DNA of 12,942 bases from Desulfobulbaceae bacterium (GCA_026986885.1 JALSNT010000217.1:1-12942), one strand, 5' to 3'. Positions 1 through 7,731 are shown, counted from the stretch's first letter. Notes: a model not told the origin generated them from the letters alone. Program-made: numbers and translations.

Positions 1-778
1 CCAGAGATGGTGGCCAGCGCCGTATTTCCGGCAGCACCCACAAACGCTGCACCTTATTTGCAAGATCCATGTAATACTGCTGTTCAAGGGCGGAATTAAC
101 CGATCTGTTCCTCTGCACTCCCCCGCCGGCCGACCGGGCGTTATGCAATCGTTGCTGCTCTTGAAGAACGGCGGCTATTTCGGCCCGGGCCGTCCTGGCA
201 GCCTGGCGGGCGCGTTTTTCTTCCGCCAGGGCCCTTTGTCTGGCACGCTGTTCTTCAGCCCTTTTTCGGGCCAGGGCTTTTTCTCTTTCCCGTTTTGCCC
301 GCACCTTTTTCCGTATTCGATCCAGGGCAAGTTGCTCCCTGCGTTTTTCCTCCTCCAGCCTGGTATCTACGGCCTTTTTTATCTTCCGTTTCAGAGGCCG
401 AATGGAAATGGGCCTGGCTGCAGGCACGGGAACAGGTTCAGGTTCAGCGGCAACCGCTACCGGTACGGCTTTTTCCGGTTCAGGCACCTTGGCAACAGGT
501 TCCGGCGCCGGAGGAGGCGATGGCGGTCGCAGGGGTATGTTTTTCCGAGATTTTACCTCTGCCGGCTCCGGGTCGGGCATGGAAACCAGATCAATGGTCA
601 TCACCTCTGCAAGAAGTGGTTTTTGCGGTATTATATCAGGAAGATACCTGATAACTGCAAAGGTCAGCACGTGCAAGGTAATGCCAAAGATTATGGCCTT
701 GCCCCAGGTGTGATCACCCTGTTCCTGTCGGCGATAAAATTCCCGCTCGGAAAAAGGCGTACCGTCCAACAGGGTCAC
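1..778 (-). CDS. tolA: TolA/TonB-like energy-transducing envelope protein (partial, C-terminus off window)
   Basis: This is an open frame of 259 codons reading leftward from a GTG, with no stop before base 1, so the C-terminal end is missing. In order it shows a short cytoplasmic N-terminus, one membrane segment at about residues 26-46 with a histidine (LHVLTF) as in TonB/TolA anchors, a Pro/Glu/Val-rich stretch at about 66-125, a long Lys/Arg/Glu/Ala helical region at about 130-210, and the start of a C-terminal domain (YYMDLANKVQRLW). This is the TolA/TonB layout. The protein would span the periplasm and pass force from the TolQR motor to the outer membrane. The GTG overlaps the tolR stop (GTGA) and follows a GGGGAGGAG ribosome site, implying translational coupling. 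The tolQ-tolR-tolA order favours TolA over TonB, but the missing C-terminus would decide. Confidence 0.85.
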   Translation of the reverse strand, partial: MTLLDGTPFSEREFYRRQEQGDHTWGKAIIFGITLHVLTFAVIRYLPDIIPQKPLLAEVMTIDLVSMPDPEPAEVKSRKNIPLRPPSPPPAPEPVAKVPEPEKAVPVAVAAEPEPVPVPAARPISIRPLKRKIKKAVDTRLEEEKRREQLALDRIRKKVRAKREREKALARKRAEEQRARQRALAEEKRARQAARTARAEIAAVLQEQQRLHNARSAGGGVQRNRSVNSALEQQYYMDLANKVQRLWVLPEIRRWPPSL

Positions 779-1203
779 CTCCTCCCCTGTTTTTCTTCAG
801 AAGGACGGGTAATCATGCCGAGTTTATCAAAACCCGCCCGTTTAATATCCGCCATTGCCGTAACCACAACCCCATACGGGACATCCTTGTCGGCCCGAAG
901 ATAAATGGGCTGTTTTTTCTTCTCTTGCGGCAGTTGTTTAAGTTGAAGAAAAAGTTGATTACGATCGAGTTTGATCCGACCCAGGAAGACCTCTCCTTTG
1001 CCGTTTACGGAAACTACTATCGGTTTTTCATGCTGCCGAAGAGACTTGGCCGTGGTTTTCGGCAGATCTATCTCAAGTCCCTGGGTCATCATCGGGGCCG
1101 TAACCATAAAGATAATCAACAGCACCAGCATGACGTCAACCAGAGGTGTCACATTTATTTCAGCAACCAGTCGTTGTTTACCTTTGCCACTGACAGGACC
1201 CAT
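775..1203 (-). CDS. tolR: TolR/ExbD-family proton-channel subunit
   Basis: The 142-residue product has the TolR/ExbD pattern: a short cytoplasmic start, a single membrane helix beginning INVTPLVDVMLVLLIIFMV, then a periplasmic domain ending near the C-terminus. Asp23 in the helix matches the proton-pathway aspartate of this family, at the same number as in E. coli TolR. The protein acts in the inner membrane with TolQ, turning proton flow into movement of TolA for envelope constriction and outer-membrane integrity. The ATG at 1203 follows an AAAGGA site six bases upstream. The stop overlaps the GTG of the tolA-like gene. ExbD is the alternative assignment; the TolQ-type neighbour and gene order make TolR more likely. 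Confidence 0.9.
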   Translation of the reverse strand: MGPVSGKGKQRLVAEINVTPLVDVMLVLLIIFMVTAPMMTQGLEIDLPKTTAKSLRQHEKPIVVSVNGKGEVFLGRIKLDRNQLFLQLKQLPQEKKKQPIYLRADKDVPYGVVVTAMADIKRAGFDKLGMITRPSEEKQGRR

Positions 1204-1396
1204 GTTTTTTCCTTTGTCATTCCGGTGTTACCCCGAACCTGAGAAATTTTGACCTGAATTGAGCAATTCGGGTTTTAATAAACCGGGAAATATAAAAAAC
1301 CTGGATTGATGGTGATTACAGGCCTTATTTTTCAGGCCATGACACAGAGGGTGGATAAAAAAGATCATCTCACGCCAGACGCAAGACAGTCGGCAG
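1204..1396. repeat. tolQ-tolR intergenic spacer with inverted repeats
   Basis: This 193-base gap is long for a tol operon and holds no credible gene. It contains an inverted repeat at 1253-1272 (CCTGAATT, loop GAGC, AATTCGGG) followed on the plus strand by TTTT. It also has an overlapping small repeat (GGTTT/AAACC) and a weak GGCCT/AGGCC hairpin near 1322-1341. In the tol transcript, which runs leftward, no U-run follows the 1253-1272 stem, so it does not look like a terminator there. It may serve RNA stability or processing between tolQ and tolR. Confidence 0.4.
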
Positions 1397-2089
1397 TTAT
1401 CCCCGTGCCAGTATGTCCCGCTCAATCAGATTGAGAAAATCCGTTGAAAAATTATCTATATCAGCCTCTATATCTGCCTGTTTATTTGAAAAAAAGTTAT
1501 AAAATATAACCGCAGGAATAGCAACAGCCAAGCCGGCCGCTGTGGCGATCAGTGCCTCGGAGATACCGGGAGCAACGACTGCAAGCGATGCCGAACCACG
1601 AACGCCGATATCCTGAAAGGAACTCATAATGCCCCAGACCGTACCGAAAAGACCGATAAACGGCGTTGCGCTGCCGGTGGTGGCGAGAAATGATAAAGAC
1701 CGCCCCAACCGCTCACTTTCTATGAGTTGCGCCTTACTCACTGCCCTTTTCAGGTTTTCCATGGTCGCCAGCTGCATATCCAGGGTCTCCCCATCGGCCT
1801 GACTTGCCCTGTTGCGGGCACTGCTTATTTTTTTCATTTCGTTGTAACCGGAAACAAATACCGCCGCTTCCGGACTGAGAACATACTCGGTGGCGGCTTC
1901 ATACGCTTCACTGAGTGTTTTGCTACTCCAGAACAGGTCAATAAATTTCGCCGAACTATTTTTGGCCCGGTGAAACATGATAAGTTTAAGGATGATTATG
2001 GACCAGGAAATGACGGAAAAAAGAAGCAGGGTCGTCATGACCAGTTTAACCATTGGACCGGCCCCGGCTATCATGCTGAAGATTGACAT
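1397..2089 (-). CDS. tolQ: TolQ/ExbB-family proton-channel subunit
   Basis: The 230-residue protein has the usual TolQ length and layout: a first membrane helix at about 14-38, a cytoplasmic loop with charged helices, and two further helices at about 136-156 and 174-199. The family signature is clear in LATTGSATPFIGLFGTVWGI and in the later EALIATAAGLAVAIPAV stretch, which carries the channel-lining threonines and small residues. TolQ forms the pentameric motor with TolR in the inner membrane. The ATG at 2089 is preceded only by a weak ribosome site (CGGA about 11 bases upstream). The gene is first of the leftward tol cluster, so its promoter should lie in the 2090-2200 region, but I see no convincing -35/-10 pair there. 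ExbB is the less likely alternative. Confidence 0.92.
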   Translation of the reverse strand: MSIFSMIAGAGPMVKLVMTTLLLFSVISWSIIILKLIMFHRAKNSSAKFIDLFWSSKTLSEAYEAATEYVLSPEAAVFVSGYNEMKKISSARNRASQADGETLDMQLATMENLKRAVSKAQLIESERLGRSLSFLATTGSATPFIGLFGTVWGIMSSFQDIGVRGSASLAVVAPGISEALIATAAGLAVAIPAVIFYNFFSNKQADIEADIDNFSTDFLNLIERDILARG

Positions 2090-2600
2090 AATATAGTAAT
2101 TCCGATGTTAAGCGAAAATTGTCTGATTAGGGTTTGTACCTTCCCGACCTTTGACTTCTGTCCTCTGTTACGGATGATGGCGTCGTAAAAACTTCTGTCT
2201 ACGGCCTCGTATGTTCCATGGCGATTGTCAACATCCTACATGTCTAATTAAGACCCACCACGGAACCCCACTCCTCAGAGTCTGCGCTTACCTGTATATC
2301 TGTGTTTTGCCTGTTTTTTTTCATTGATGCCATGACCACATATTCCGGCCCAGCCATGCCGACAATGTGAAAATTGCTCGATTAAGATAGATATAAACTT
2401 GTAATTTACCCTGTCTGCCAACTATTCCTGCCTTATTGATAAGACAGGAAAACCGTCCCTGCCGGCTACATGCAAAGAACAGGCCGACCATTGGCTTGCA
2501 AATGGAATAAATAAGAGACAAGTTTAGACAGATTGTTTTCTGCAGGAGCAACCCGATCACGTTACTGAATCATTTATTATAGCGGACAATAAATATTCTG
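2090..2600. other. Non-coding stretch upstream of tolQ
   Basis: About 500 bases between the divergent tolQ and thioredoxin-reductase-like genes hold no supported gene. Short frames here have no family features. The region is AT-rich with several poly-T tracts. A motif at 2176-2190 (GATGGCGTCGTAAAA) resembles a class of intergenic repeat I associate with sulfate-reducer genomes, from memory only. An imperfect hairpin lies at 2427-2448 (CCTGCCTTA / TAAGACAGG) without a following T-run on either strand. The tolQ promoter should lie at the left end. Confidence 0.5.
2427..2448. repeat. Imperfect inverted repeat
   Basis: The arms CCTGCCTTA and TAAGACAGG pair with one mismatch around a TTGA loop. 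An upstream CCTGTCT at 2410-2416 can pair with the same right arm. No T-run follows on either strand, so this is not an intrinsic terminator. It could be an operator or a remnant of a repeat. Confidence 0.35.
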
Positions 2601-2629
2601 TCGACCTCGTTCTATGGATAGTGTAAAAT
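2601..2629 (+). promoter_or_regulatory. Candidate sigma70-type promoter for the thioredoxin-reductase-like gene
   Basis: TCGACC (four of six to TTGACA) and TAAAAT (five of six to TATAAT) are separated by exactly 17 bases. A transcript would start near 2636 and carry a leader of about 185 bases before the ATG at 2821. Found by eye only; such matches also occur by chance. Confidence 0.35.
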
Positions 2630-2639
2630 TTTATAAGCG

Positions 2640-2800
2640 AGGTATTATTTTGGGGCCGGCAACCGGAATCTCCATTCAGAGAGTCACAAACCGGTACGGC
2701 TGAACCGGAGGCAAACAGGTCACGGTCACAGCCAACGGTGAAAGCGTCCGGACATGGGCTTGCCTGCTGATTGTTTTACAGAAATTTTTTTTACTCACAT
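2640..2800 (+). other. GC-rich, self-complementary leader of the flavoprotein gene
   Basis: Between the candidate promoter and the ribosome site lies a stretch much richer in GC than its flanks. It has several self-complementary segments: CCGG-CAA-CCGG near 2656, GGCTG/CAGCC, CCGGA/TCCGG, and a long-range AGGCAA/TTGCCT pair, ending in an eight-T run at 2785-2792. This suggests a structured 5' leader. I compared it from memory with cobalamin, c-di-GMP, molybdenum-cofactor, TPP and glycine riboswitch cores and found no match. No coding potential is seen. Confidence 0.3.
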
Positions 2801-2820
2801 TTACCAAGGAGAGTCATATT

Positions 2821-3732
2821 ATGGCTGATTCCATTATCGATGTTGTGATCATAGGGGCCGGACCGGCCGGCATCCAGGCAGCAATCCATGCCGCCAGAAA
2901 AAAAACCAGCGTCCTGGTACTTGGTCGAATTGAAAACAGTGCCCTCTATGCCGCCCATATTGAAAATTATGCCTGTATTAAAGGAGTGACGACCGGTAAA
3001 AAACTTCTTGAAGCCGGTATTGAGCAGATACAAAAATTCGGCGCAGAGTTAAGAGCTGAGGATGTTCTTAAAATTAAGCAGATAGACACGTTGTTTCACC
3101 TTGAACTTGAAAGCGGCGAAGCTGTTATATGTCGGACAATCATTTTTTCCATGGGTGTCTCTAAAAAGAAGCTCAACGTACCCGGAGAGCGTGAATTATT
3201 CGGGCAGGGGGTCAGCTATTGTGTTGACTGCGATGCCAATTTTTACAAAAACGCCAGGGTGATGGTTGCCGGCAACAGAAGTGCTGCCGTGGACGGCGCT
3301 TTGACGCTGACCGATTATGCCCGCAAGGTTTACCTGGTTGCCAGGGAACTGTCCGTCTCCCGGGAGCTCATGGACCGTCTGCAAAAGAGTCAGGTTGAAC
3401 TTCTTACCCCTAACTGGGTCAAGAAGATTAACGGAGAAAACGAGGTTTCATCTGTTACCCTTGAAGATGATTCCACAGTTGACCTTGACGGTATATTTAT
3501 TGAACTTGGTTCCAAAGGCGCGCTTGAACTTGCCACCCGCATCGGCGTTGCCCTGGATAGCGAACATTTTAAATATATTGAAACAAACAGACGACAGGAA
3601 ACCAATATTGCCGGCATCTATGCCGCCGGTGATATTGTCGGCCCTCCGTACCAGATGGCCAAGGCTGTCGGTGAAGGCTGCATCGCCGGAATGGAAGCGG
3701 CCACCTTTGCCCGTAAGCAGAAAAGAACATGA
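2821..3732 (+). CDS. Thioredoxin-reductase-like flavoprotein with atypical pyridine-nucleotide site
   Basis: The 303-residue protein has the low-molecular-weight thioredoxin reductase fold: an FAD-binding GAGPAG at residues 12-17, a redox CVDC at 134-137 followed by Asp138, and a C-terminal FAD motif (IYAAGDIVG) near 263-271. The second Rossmann segment is degenerate. Where typical enzymes have GGGNTA or GGGDSA, this one has GNRSAA at 151-156, and the HRRDxxR NADPH-phosphate motif is replaced by VARELSVSR at 173-181. It should therefore reduce a thioredoxin-like partner but may not use NADPH; ferredoxin or another donor is possible. The ATG has an AAGGAG site nine bases upstream. It stands alone, behind a structured leader and in front of a terminator. 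The family is secure; donor and partner are not. Confidence 0.85.
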   Translation: MADSIIDVVIIGAGPAGIQAAIHAARKKTSVLVLGRIENSALYAAHIENYACIKGVTTGKKLLEAGIEQIQKFGAELRAEDVLKIKQIDTLFHLELESGEAVICRTIIFSMGVSKKKLNVPGERELFGQGVSYCVDCDANFYKNARVMVAGNRSAAVDGALTLTDYARKVYLVARELSVSRELMDRLQKSQVELLTPNWVKKINGENEVSSVTLEDDSTVDLDGIFIELGSKGALELATRIGVALDSEHFKYIETNRRQETNIAGIYAAGDIVGPPYQMAKAVGEGCIAGMEAATFARKQKRT

Positions 3733-3846
3733 AATTCCTCCATGGATTCCGGTATATACCCAGACAATCCAACAGTTCCTGTTGTTTTTTTTCCATAATT
3801 ATGTTTAGATAAGCGTGTAATTTCAATCCGAACAAATCCCCTTTAT

Positions 3847-3888
3847 CCTGTCTGATACCTTCTTTTCTTCTATCAGGCGGGTTTTTTT
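3847..3888 (+). terminator. Rho-independent terminator after the flavoprotein gene
   Basis: An 11-pair stem (CCTGTCTGATA with TATCAGGCGGG, including G-U pairs) closes a 13-base pyrimidine loop and is followed directly by seven T. It lies about 115 bases past the stop at 3732 and separates this gene from the pyc operon. The reverse strand has no T-run, so it acts only rightward. Confidence 0.85.
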
Positions 3889-4117
3889 ATATCCTGGAGC
3901 GGCGCAGGCTACATGGCAGTACAACTCTGTGCCTGCCGGAGTTCTATGGACGGTTTGTTGGAGAGGGGGGGAATCATCCCGGGAAGGGTGACCGACAGGA
4001 ATACTGACAATCAGCGGCCCGATAGGATTTTGGGATACCGCAGCAACGGGCAATGAAAACATCTTTGTCAGAAATCAGGTCACACTCTTTTTTTGGGGAA
4101 AATATTTAATACAGGAC
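3889..4117 (+). other. Leader region of the pycAB operon
   Basis: These 229 bases between the terminator and pycA hold no gene. There is a GC-rich hairpin candidate (GCAGGC at 3904-3909 with GCCTGC at 3931-3936), then a G-rich segment near 3961-3985, then an AT-rich stretch up to the start codon. I found no convincing -35/-10 pair and no riboswitch class I recognise. Confidence 0.35.
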
Positions 4118-5566
4118 ATGCAATTGAAGACAAAAATTCTTGTGGCCAATCGTGGCGAAATAGCCATTCGTATTATTCGCGCCATCCAGGAACTCAATTA
4201 CGAGGCCGTTGCTGTTTATGAATCACCCGATGGTGATTCCCGACATATACGAATCGCTGATGAGGCGGTCTGGATCGGCGACGGACCGCGTTGTGACTAT
4301 TTAAATATCGACAAGATCATAGATGCCGCCATCCATGCCGGTGCGGTGGCGATTCATCCCGGATATGGCTTTTTAGCGGAAAATCCTGATTTTGCTCGAG
4401 CCTGTGAAGATGCCGGTCTTATTTTTATCGGTCCTTCATCGGACGTAATTGAAAAACTCGGCAACAAGGTTATGGCTCGCAGGATCATGGCCGATGCCGG
4501 AATCCCCATGGTTCCGGGAACCGACAACCTCAAAGCCGGAGATGAGGGGCTTGCCGAGGCAATAGCTTTCGGCAAAGAACACGGATATCCGATTATGCTC
4601 AAAGCTACCTCCGGTGGCGGTGGCCGTGGTATTCGCCGGATAGAAAAGGAGTCCGAACTCGATGAGCAGTATTTTATAGCCCGCTCCGAGGCTAAAGCCG
4701 CCTTTAATGATGATTCGATCTATGTGGAAAAGGTGGTGGTTCAGCCTAAACATGTAGAGGTGCAGATCATCGCCGATAAAACAGGAAAAACCATCCATCT
4801 CGGCACCCGGGACTGTTCCATCCAGAGGCGCAACCAGAAGCTGATAGAGATTGCACCGGCTTTTCATCTCAGTCCGGAAATGACCGAGGAGATATGTCAA
4901 ACAGCCATCCGGGCTGCCCAGGCTGCCAACTATTTCAACGCCGGCACTGTCGAATTTTTAGTTGACAGTGATAATTCCTATTATTTCATGGAGATAAACA
5001 CAAGGTTACAGGTCGAACATACGGTCACGGAAATGATTACCGGTATTGATATCGTCCGCACCCAGATTAAACTGGCCCTGGGTAAGGAACTGTTGTTTGA
5101 CCAGGGACACGTACAACTGCGCGGCCATGCCATTGAAATGCGTATCAATGCCGAGGATCCGCAAAATAACTTTATGCCGGAAGGTGGTAAAACCATCACC
5201 GTTTATAATTCTCCCGGTGGTTACGGGGTTCGGTTAGACGGGTTTTGTTATCAGGGTCTCACCATTCCCGAGGCCTATGATTCCCTTCTGGTCAAATTGA
5301 CCGTATTCGGCTGGTCATGGAATGAAACCGTTGACCGGCTCAGAAGATGCCTGCATAACTTTGTTATCACCGGTCCCAAAACCACAATTCCCTTTTACCT
5401 CAATCTGATCAATCATCCGGATTTCAAAAGAGGCCGGTTCGACACCTCCTTTCTTGATAAAAATGAACAACTGTTTGAGTATGACGAACAGGCAAGCGAG
5501 GTAAACAAACTGGCCCGTCTGATAGCTGAAATACACCAAAAGAGACAAAACACGTACGCTGCCTGA
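4118..5566 (+). CDS. pycA: Biotin carboxylase subunit of pyruvate carboxylase
   Basis: The 482-residue protein is a complete biotin carboxylase. It begins with KILVANRGEIAIRIIRA and has the ATP-grasp glycine loop SGGGGRG at 165-171. Catalytic and metal residues match the E. coli enzyme in pattern: Glu279, Glu292, Asn294, Arg296 and Glu300 within FMEINTRLQVEH. The C-terminal domain (INAEDP, SPGGYGVR, YDSLLVKL) is intact. It uses ATP and bicarbonate to carboxylate biotin, here presumably the biotin on the downstream subunit. That partner gene is a carboxyltransferase 46 bases away, so this is the A subunit of a two-subunit pyruvate carboxylase rather than AccC of acetyl-CoA carboxylase, although it could serve both. 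The only Shine-Dalgarno-like sequence is AGGA, very close to the ATG; no alternative start exists because an in-frame TAA lies just upstream. Confidence 0.9.
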   Translation: MQLKTKILVANRGEIAIRIIRAIQELNYEAVAVYESPDGDSRHIRIADEAVWIGDGPRCDYLNIDKIIDAAIHAGAVAIHPGYGFLAENPDFARACEDAGLIFIGPSSDVIEKLGNKVMARRIMADAGIPMVPGTDNLKAGDEGLAEAIAFGKEHGYPIMLKATSGGGGRGIRRIEKESELDEQYFIARSEAKAAFNDDSIYVEKVVVQPKHVEVQIIADKTGKTIHLGTRDCSIQRRNQKLIEIAPAFHLSPEMTEEICQTAIRAAQAANYFNAGTVEFLVDSDNSYYFMEINTRLQVEHTVTEMITGIDIVRTQIKLALGKELLFDQGHVQLRGHAIEMRINAEDPQNNFMPEGGKTITVYNSPGGYGVRLDGFCYQGLTIPEAYDSLLVKLTVFGWSWNETVDRLRRCLHNFVITGPKTTIPFYLNLINHPDFKRGRFDTSFLDKNEQLFEYDEQASEVNKLARLIAEIHQKRQNTYAA

Positions 5567-5612
5567 TCACAATTCTACACTATCTGACCAGGCGAACGAA
5601 ACGGATATAAAG

Positions 5613-7520
5613 ATGATACGTATTACTGAAAAAATGACGGCGGCAACCGTGCTTGACACTCTTCGTCGGGCCGACGGTTATTATATCACCAACACGGCCC
5701 GGGATATGTCCCAGTCCGATTATAAAAACCGTATTCTCCTGCATACCGATCTTATGGCTGCCGAGGCCAGGGAAGAATCCGGTTATTTTTCCCTGGAAAT
5801 AACCGGCGGCGCTTCCGTTCATGTCGATATTCTTCGTAAACAGGTGGACCCTTTTCTCAAGCTGAAACTGCTCAGAGAACAAATGCCCGACACCATGTTT
5901 CAGACCCTGTGCCGGGGTGTTAATCTTTTTGGGTATCGACCGTACCCGCAAAACGTCATCAGGCTGACGGTACGGGAATTTGCTCAATATGTCGATGTCT
6001 GGAGGACCTTTGACTTCATGAACCATGTGCCCAACATGGAAGCGGTTTTTGAAGAGGTTGCCAGGGCCGGCAAGATTAATGAGCCCTGTATCTGTTTTTC
6101 AACAGGTCCGGAACACACTGATGAGTTCTATGTAAAAAAGGTACGGGAAATTCTGGATGTTACCGGCCCTGAAATTATTCTGTGCATTAAAAATCATGGC
6201 GGCCTCGGCACGCCTAAACGTATCGGCGAGCTGGTTAATGCCATTAAACAGGCATATCCTGAACTGGTTATTCATTATCACGGTCACAATACGGACGGCA
6301 ATGATATCGGCCGAATCCTGGCCGCCGTTTTAAACGGCGCTGCCATAGTTGATGCGGCCGATCATTCCTTTACCGGTTTTTACGGGCCACCACCGGTTCT
6401 CACCGTTATCCAGACACTGAAAGACTATGGCAAGACCGCAATCGGTATTAACGAAGAGGCCGTAATTCGCTCATCTGATGTCATTCGCGACCAGCGGCAG
6501 TATTATGCACAGTTTGAGGCCCAGATCAAAGGATTCATGCCTACCGTGCAGATTCACAAGCTGCCCGGAGGGGCAATGGGTTCCAGCCTTGAGCAGGCGG
6601 CCAAAGGCGGCTTTCTCGACAAAATGCCCGATATCCTGCATAAAGAATTGCCCAAGGTACAAAAAGAGCTCGGTAACTGGTGGAGTGTAACCCCTGGTTC
6701 CCAGATTCTCTGGACGACGGCCGTGACCAATGTTCTTGAGGGTGAACGCTATGGTAATCCATCGGGTGATTTGAAGAATCTGCTCCTGGGGAAATATGGT
6801 CCCTTCCCCTTCTACCAGCCGGAAGACTGGATTTATGAAAAAGCGTTCGGCTCTGGCTGGAAAACCGTGCTTGAGCAGGACGGAGGCATGGAACTCATTG
6901 ATGACATTGATATTGAAAAGGAACGGGAAACCCTGGGCAAAAAACTGGGAAAAGAGCCTACCAAACAACAGCTTGTTACCTATCTGCAACATCCTAATGA
7001 TGCTGTAGAATTCTTCAAATTTGAAGAAAAATTCGGCCGGTCATATGTTTTACCGCCATCAATTTTCCTGCGACAAGGAGGATTTCAATTGGGTGAAAGC
7101 CTGATATTTCGTGATCATAACGGTAAAGAACATCACATTGAAATCGGCCCAAGTCAGCAGGATGATGACGGCAGAACCAATGTCTACCTCAATGTCGATC
7201 ACTCCCAGCGAATCTATATGATTGAACCGGATGTGCGCGAGGGAACTTCACCCCAGGCCGCACTTTCCAGAGATGAGATTGCCAAACTGGCAAAAAGTGG
7301 GGATATTCGGGCACCATTCGGCGGCAATGTCTATGAGATTTCAGTGGAAGAGGGCCGGGAAGTAACGGTTGGTGATCAGGTCGCTATTCTTGAGGCCATG
7401 AAAATGCAGACCCCCATTGTCAGCGAGGTCACCGGCAGAGTCGTTTTGATTTCAGCAGAAACAGGCCAGGCCTTAAAACCAGGGGATAAAATTCTCCAGA
7501 TAGAAAGCAGCGGGGATTAA
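5613..7520 (+). CDS. pycB: Pyruvate carboxylase subunit B-like carboxyltransferase with biotinyl domain
   Basis: The 635-residue protein has an HMGL-like carboxyltransferase barrel (about 1-300), a PYC/OADA domain (about 300-500) and a C-terminal biotinyl domain with EAMKMQ, where Lys597 is the expected biotin site 38 residues from the end. It should move the carboxyl group from biotin to pyruvate, giving oxaloacetate. Key positions are kept: Asp31 and Gln34 in RDMSQS, Arg101 in CRGVNLFGY, Lys193 (expected carboxylated lysine) and His223/His225 (metal). Others differ from the usual motifs: IKDMAGL reads IKNHGGL and HTHDTSG reads HYHGHNTDG. A clear acceptor preference cannot be read from this. 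The oxaloacetate decarboxylase alpha subunit shares this layout, but no membrane beta or gamma subunit is nearby and a biotin carboxylase is, which favours a carboxylase. Confidence 0.85.
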   Translation: MIRITEKMTAATVLDTLRRADGYYITNTARDMSQSDYKNRILLHTDLMAAEAREESGYFSLEITGGASVHVDILRKQVDPFLKLKLLREQMPDTMFQTLCRGVNLFGYRPYPQNVIRLTVREFAQYVDVWRTFDFMNHVPNMEAVFEEVARAGKINEPCICFSTGPEHTDEFYVKKVREILDVTGPEIILCIKNHGGLGTPKRIGELVNAIKQAYPELVIHYHGHNTDGNDIGRILAAVLNGAAIVDAADHSFTGFYGPPPVLTVIQTLKDYGKTAIGINEEAVIRSSDVIRDQRQYYAQFEAQIKGFMPTVQIHKLPGGAMGSSLEQAAKGGFLDKMPDILHKELPKVQKELGNWWSVTPGSQILWTTAVTNVLEGERYGNPSGDLKNLLLGKYGPFPFYQPEDWIYEKAFGSGWKTVLEQDGGMELIDDIDIEKERETLGKKLGKEPTKQQLVTYLQHPNDAVEFFKFEEKFGRSYVLPPSIFLRQGGFQLGESLIFRDHNGKEHHIEIGPSQQDDDGRTNVYLNVDHSQRIYMIEPDVREGTSPQAALSRDEIAKLAKSGDIRAPFGGNVYEISVEEGREVTVGDQVAILEAMKMQTPIVSEVTGRVVLISAETGQALKPGDKILQIESSGD

Positions 7521-7605
7521 GCTCCTAAAGCCGGTTTCACCCGCAACCCAATAGAACAATGGACATCGAATTTCGAACTGCAGTGTGCCCTGAAATGTTC
7601 GCTCT

Positions 7606-7651
7606 CGTCACACCGCTCTGCGGTGTGACGCAATCTGTGGCGCTCTGCGCC
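7606..7651. repeat. Tandem perfect hairpins with identical TCT loops
   Basis: The first hairpin, 7606-7630, has arms CGTCACACCGC and GCGGTGTGACG around TCT. The second, 7639-7651, has arms GGCGC and GCGCC around TCT. No T-run follows on either strand, so these are not standard intrinsic terminators. Their position just past pycB resembles REP-type extragenic palindromes. Confidence 0.6.
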
Positions 7652-7691
7652 TGTTGTCCGTATGGAATAAACAATGTTGATTACCATTAAA

Positions 7692-7731
7692 GAAAGCAGA
7701 CAAAGGTAATGGTTGCTGTTTGTCCGCTTTC
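7692..7731 (-). terminator. Candidate terminator hairpin for the darP transcript
   Basis: Arms GAAAGC-A-GACAAA (7692-7704) and TTTGTC-C-GCTTTC (7719-7731) pair with one mismatch around a 14-base loop. Read leftward, the stem is followed by TTTAAT, a weak U-rich tail. It lies about 70 bases beyond the darP stop at 7800. No U-tail follows in the rightward direction. Confidence 0.35.

Noticed and set aside
143..904. A long plus-strand frame rich in Phe, Gly and Arg
   Set aside because: It is antisense to the tolA-like and tolR genes; its odd composition mirrors the Lys/Glu/Ala-rich TolA helix. No family features.
1253..1276. Intrinsic terminator in the tolQ-tolR gap
   Set aside because: The T-run follows the stem only on the plus strand, where no gene is being transcribed; the tol genes run the other way.
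775..2089. ExbB-ExbD pair for TonB instead of TolQ-TolR
   Set aside because: Sequence and order fit TolQ-TolR-TolA better. The missing right part of the operon (tolB, pal) would settle it, so some doubt remains for tolA.
2321..2560. 79-residue minus-strand frame in the intergenic region
   Set aside because: No ribosome site, no recognisable motif and an unremarkable composition. It could not be supported as a gene.
5613..7520. Sodium-pumping oxaloacetate decarboxylase alpha subunit
   Set aside because: No membrane beta or gamma subunit is next to it and a biotin carboxylase gene is 46 bases upstream, which points to an ATP-dependent carboxylase.
7560..7600. tRNA T-arm-like TTCGAA segment
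   Set aside because: No matching acceptor stem, anticodon arm or D arm could be found around it.
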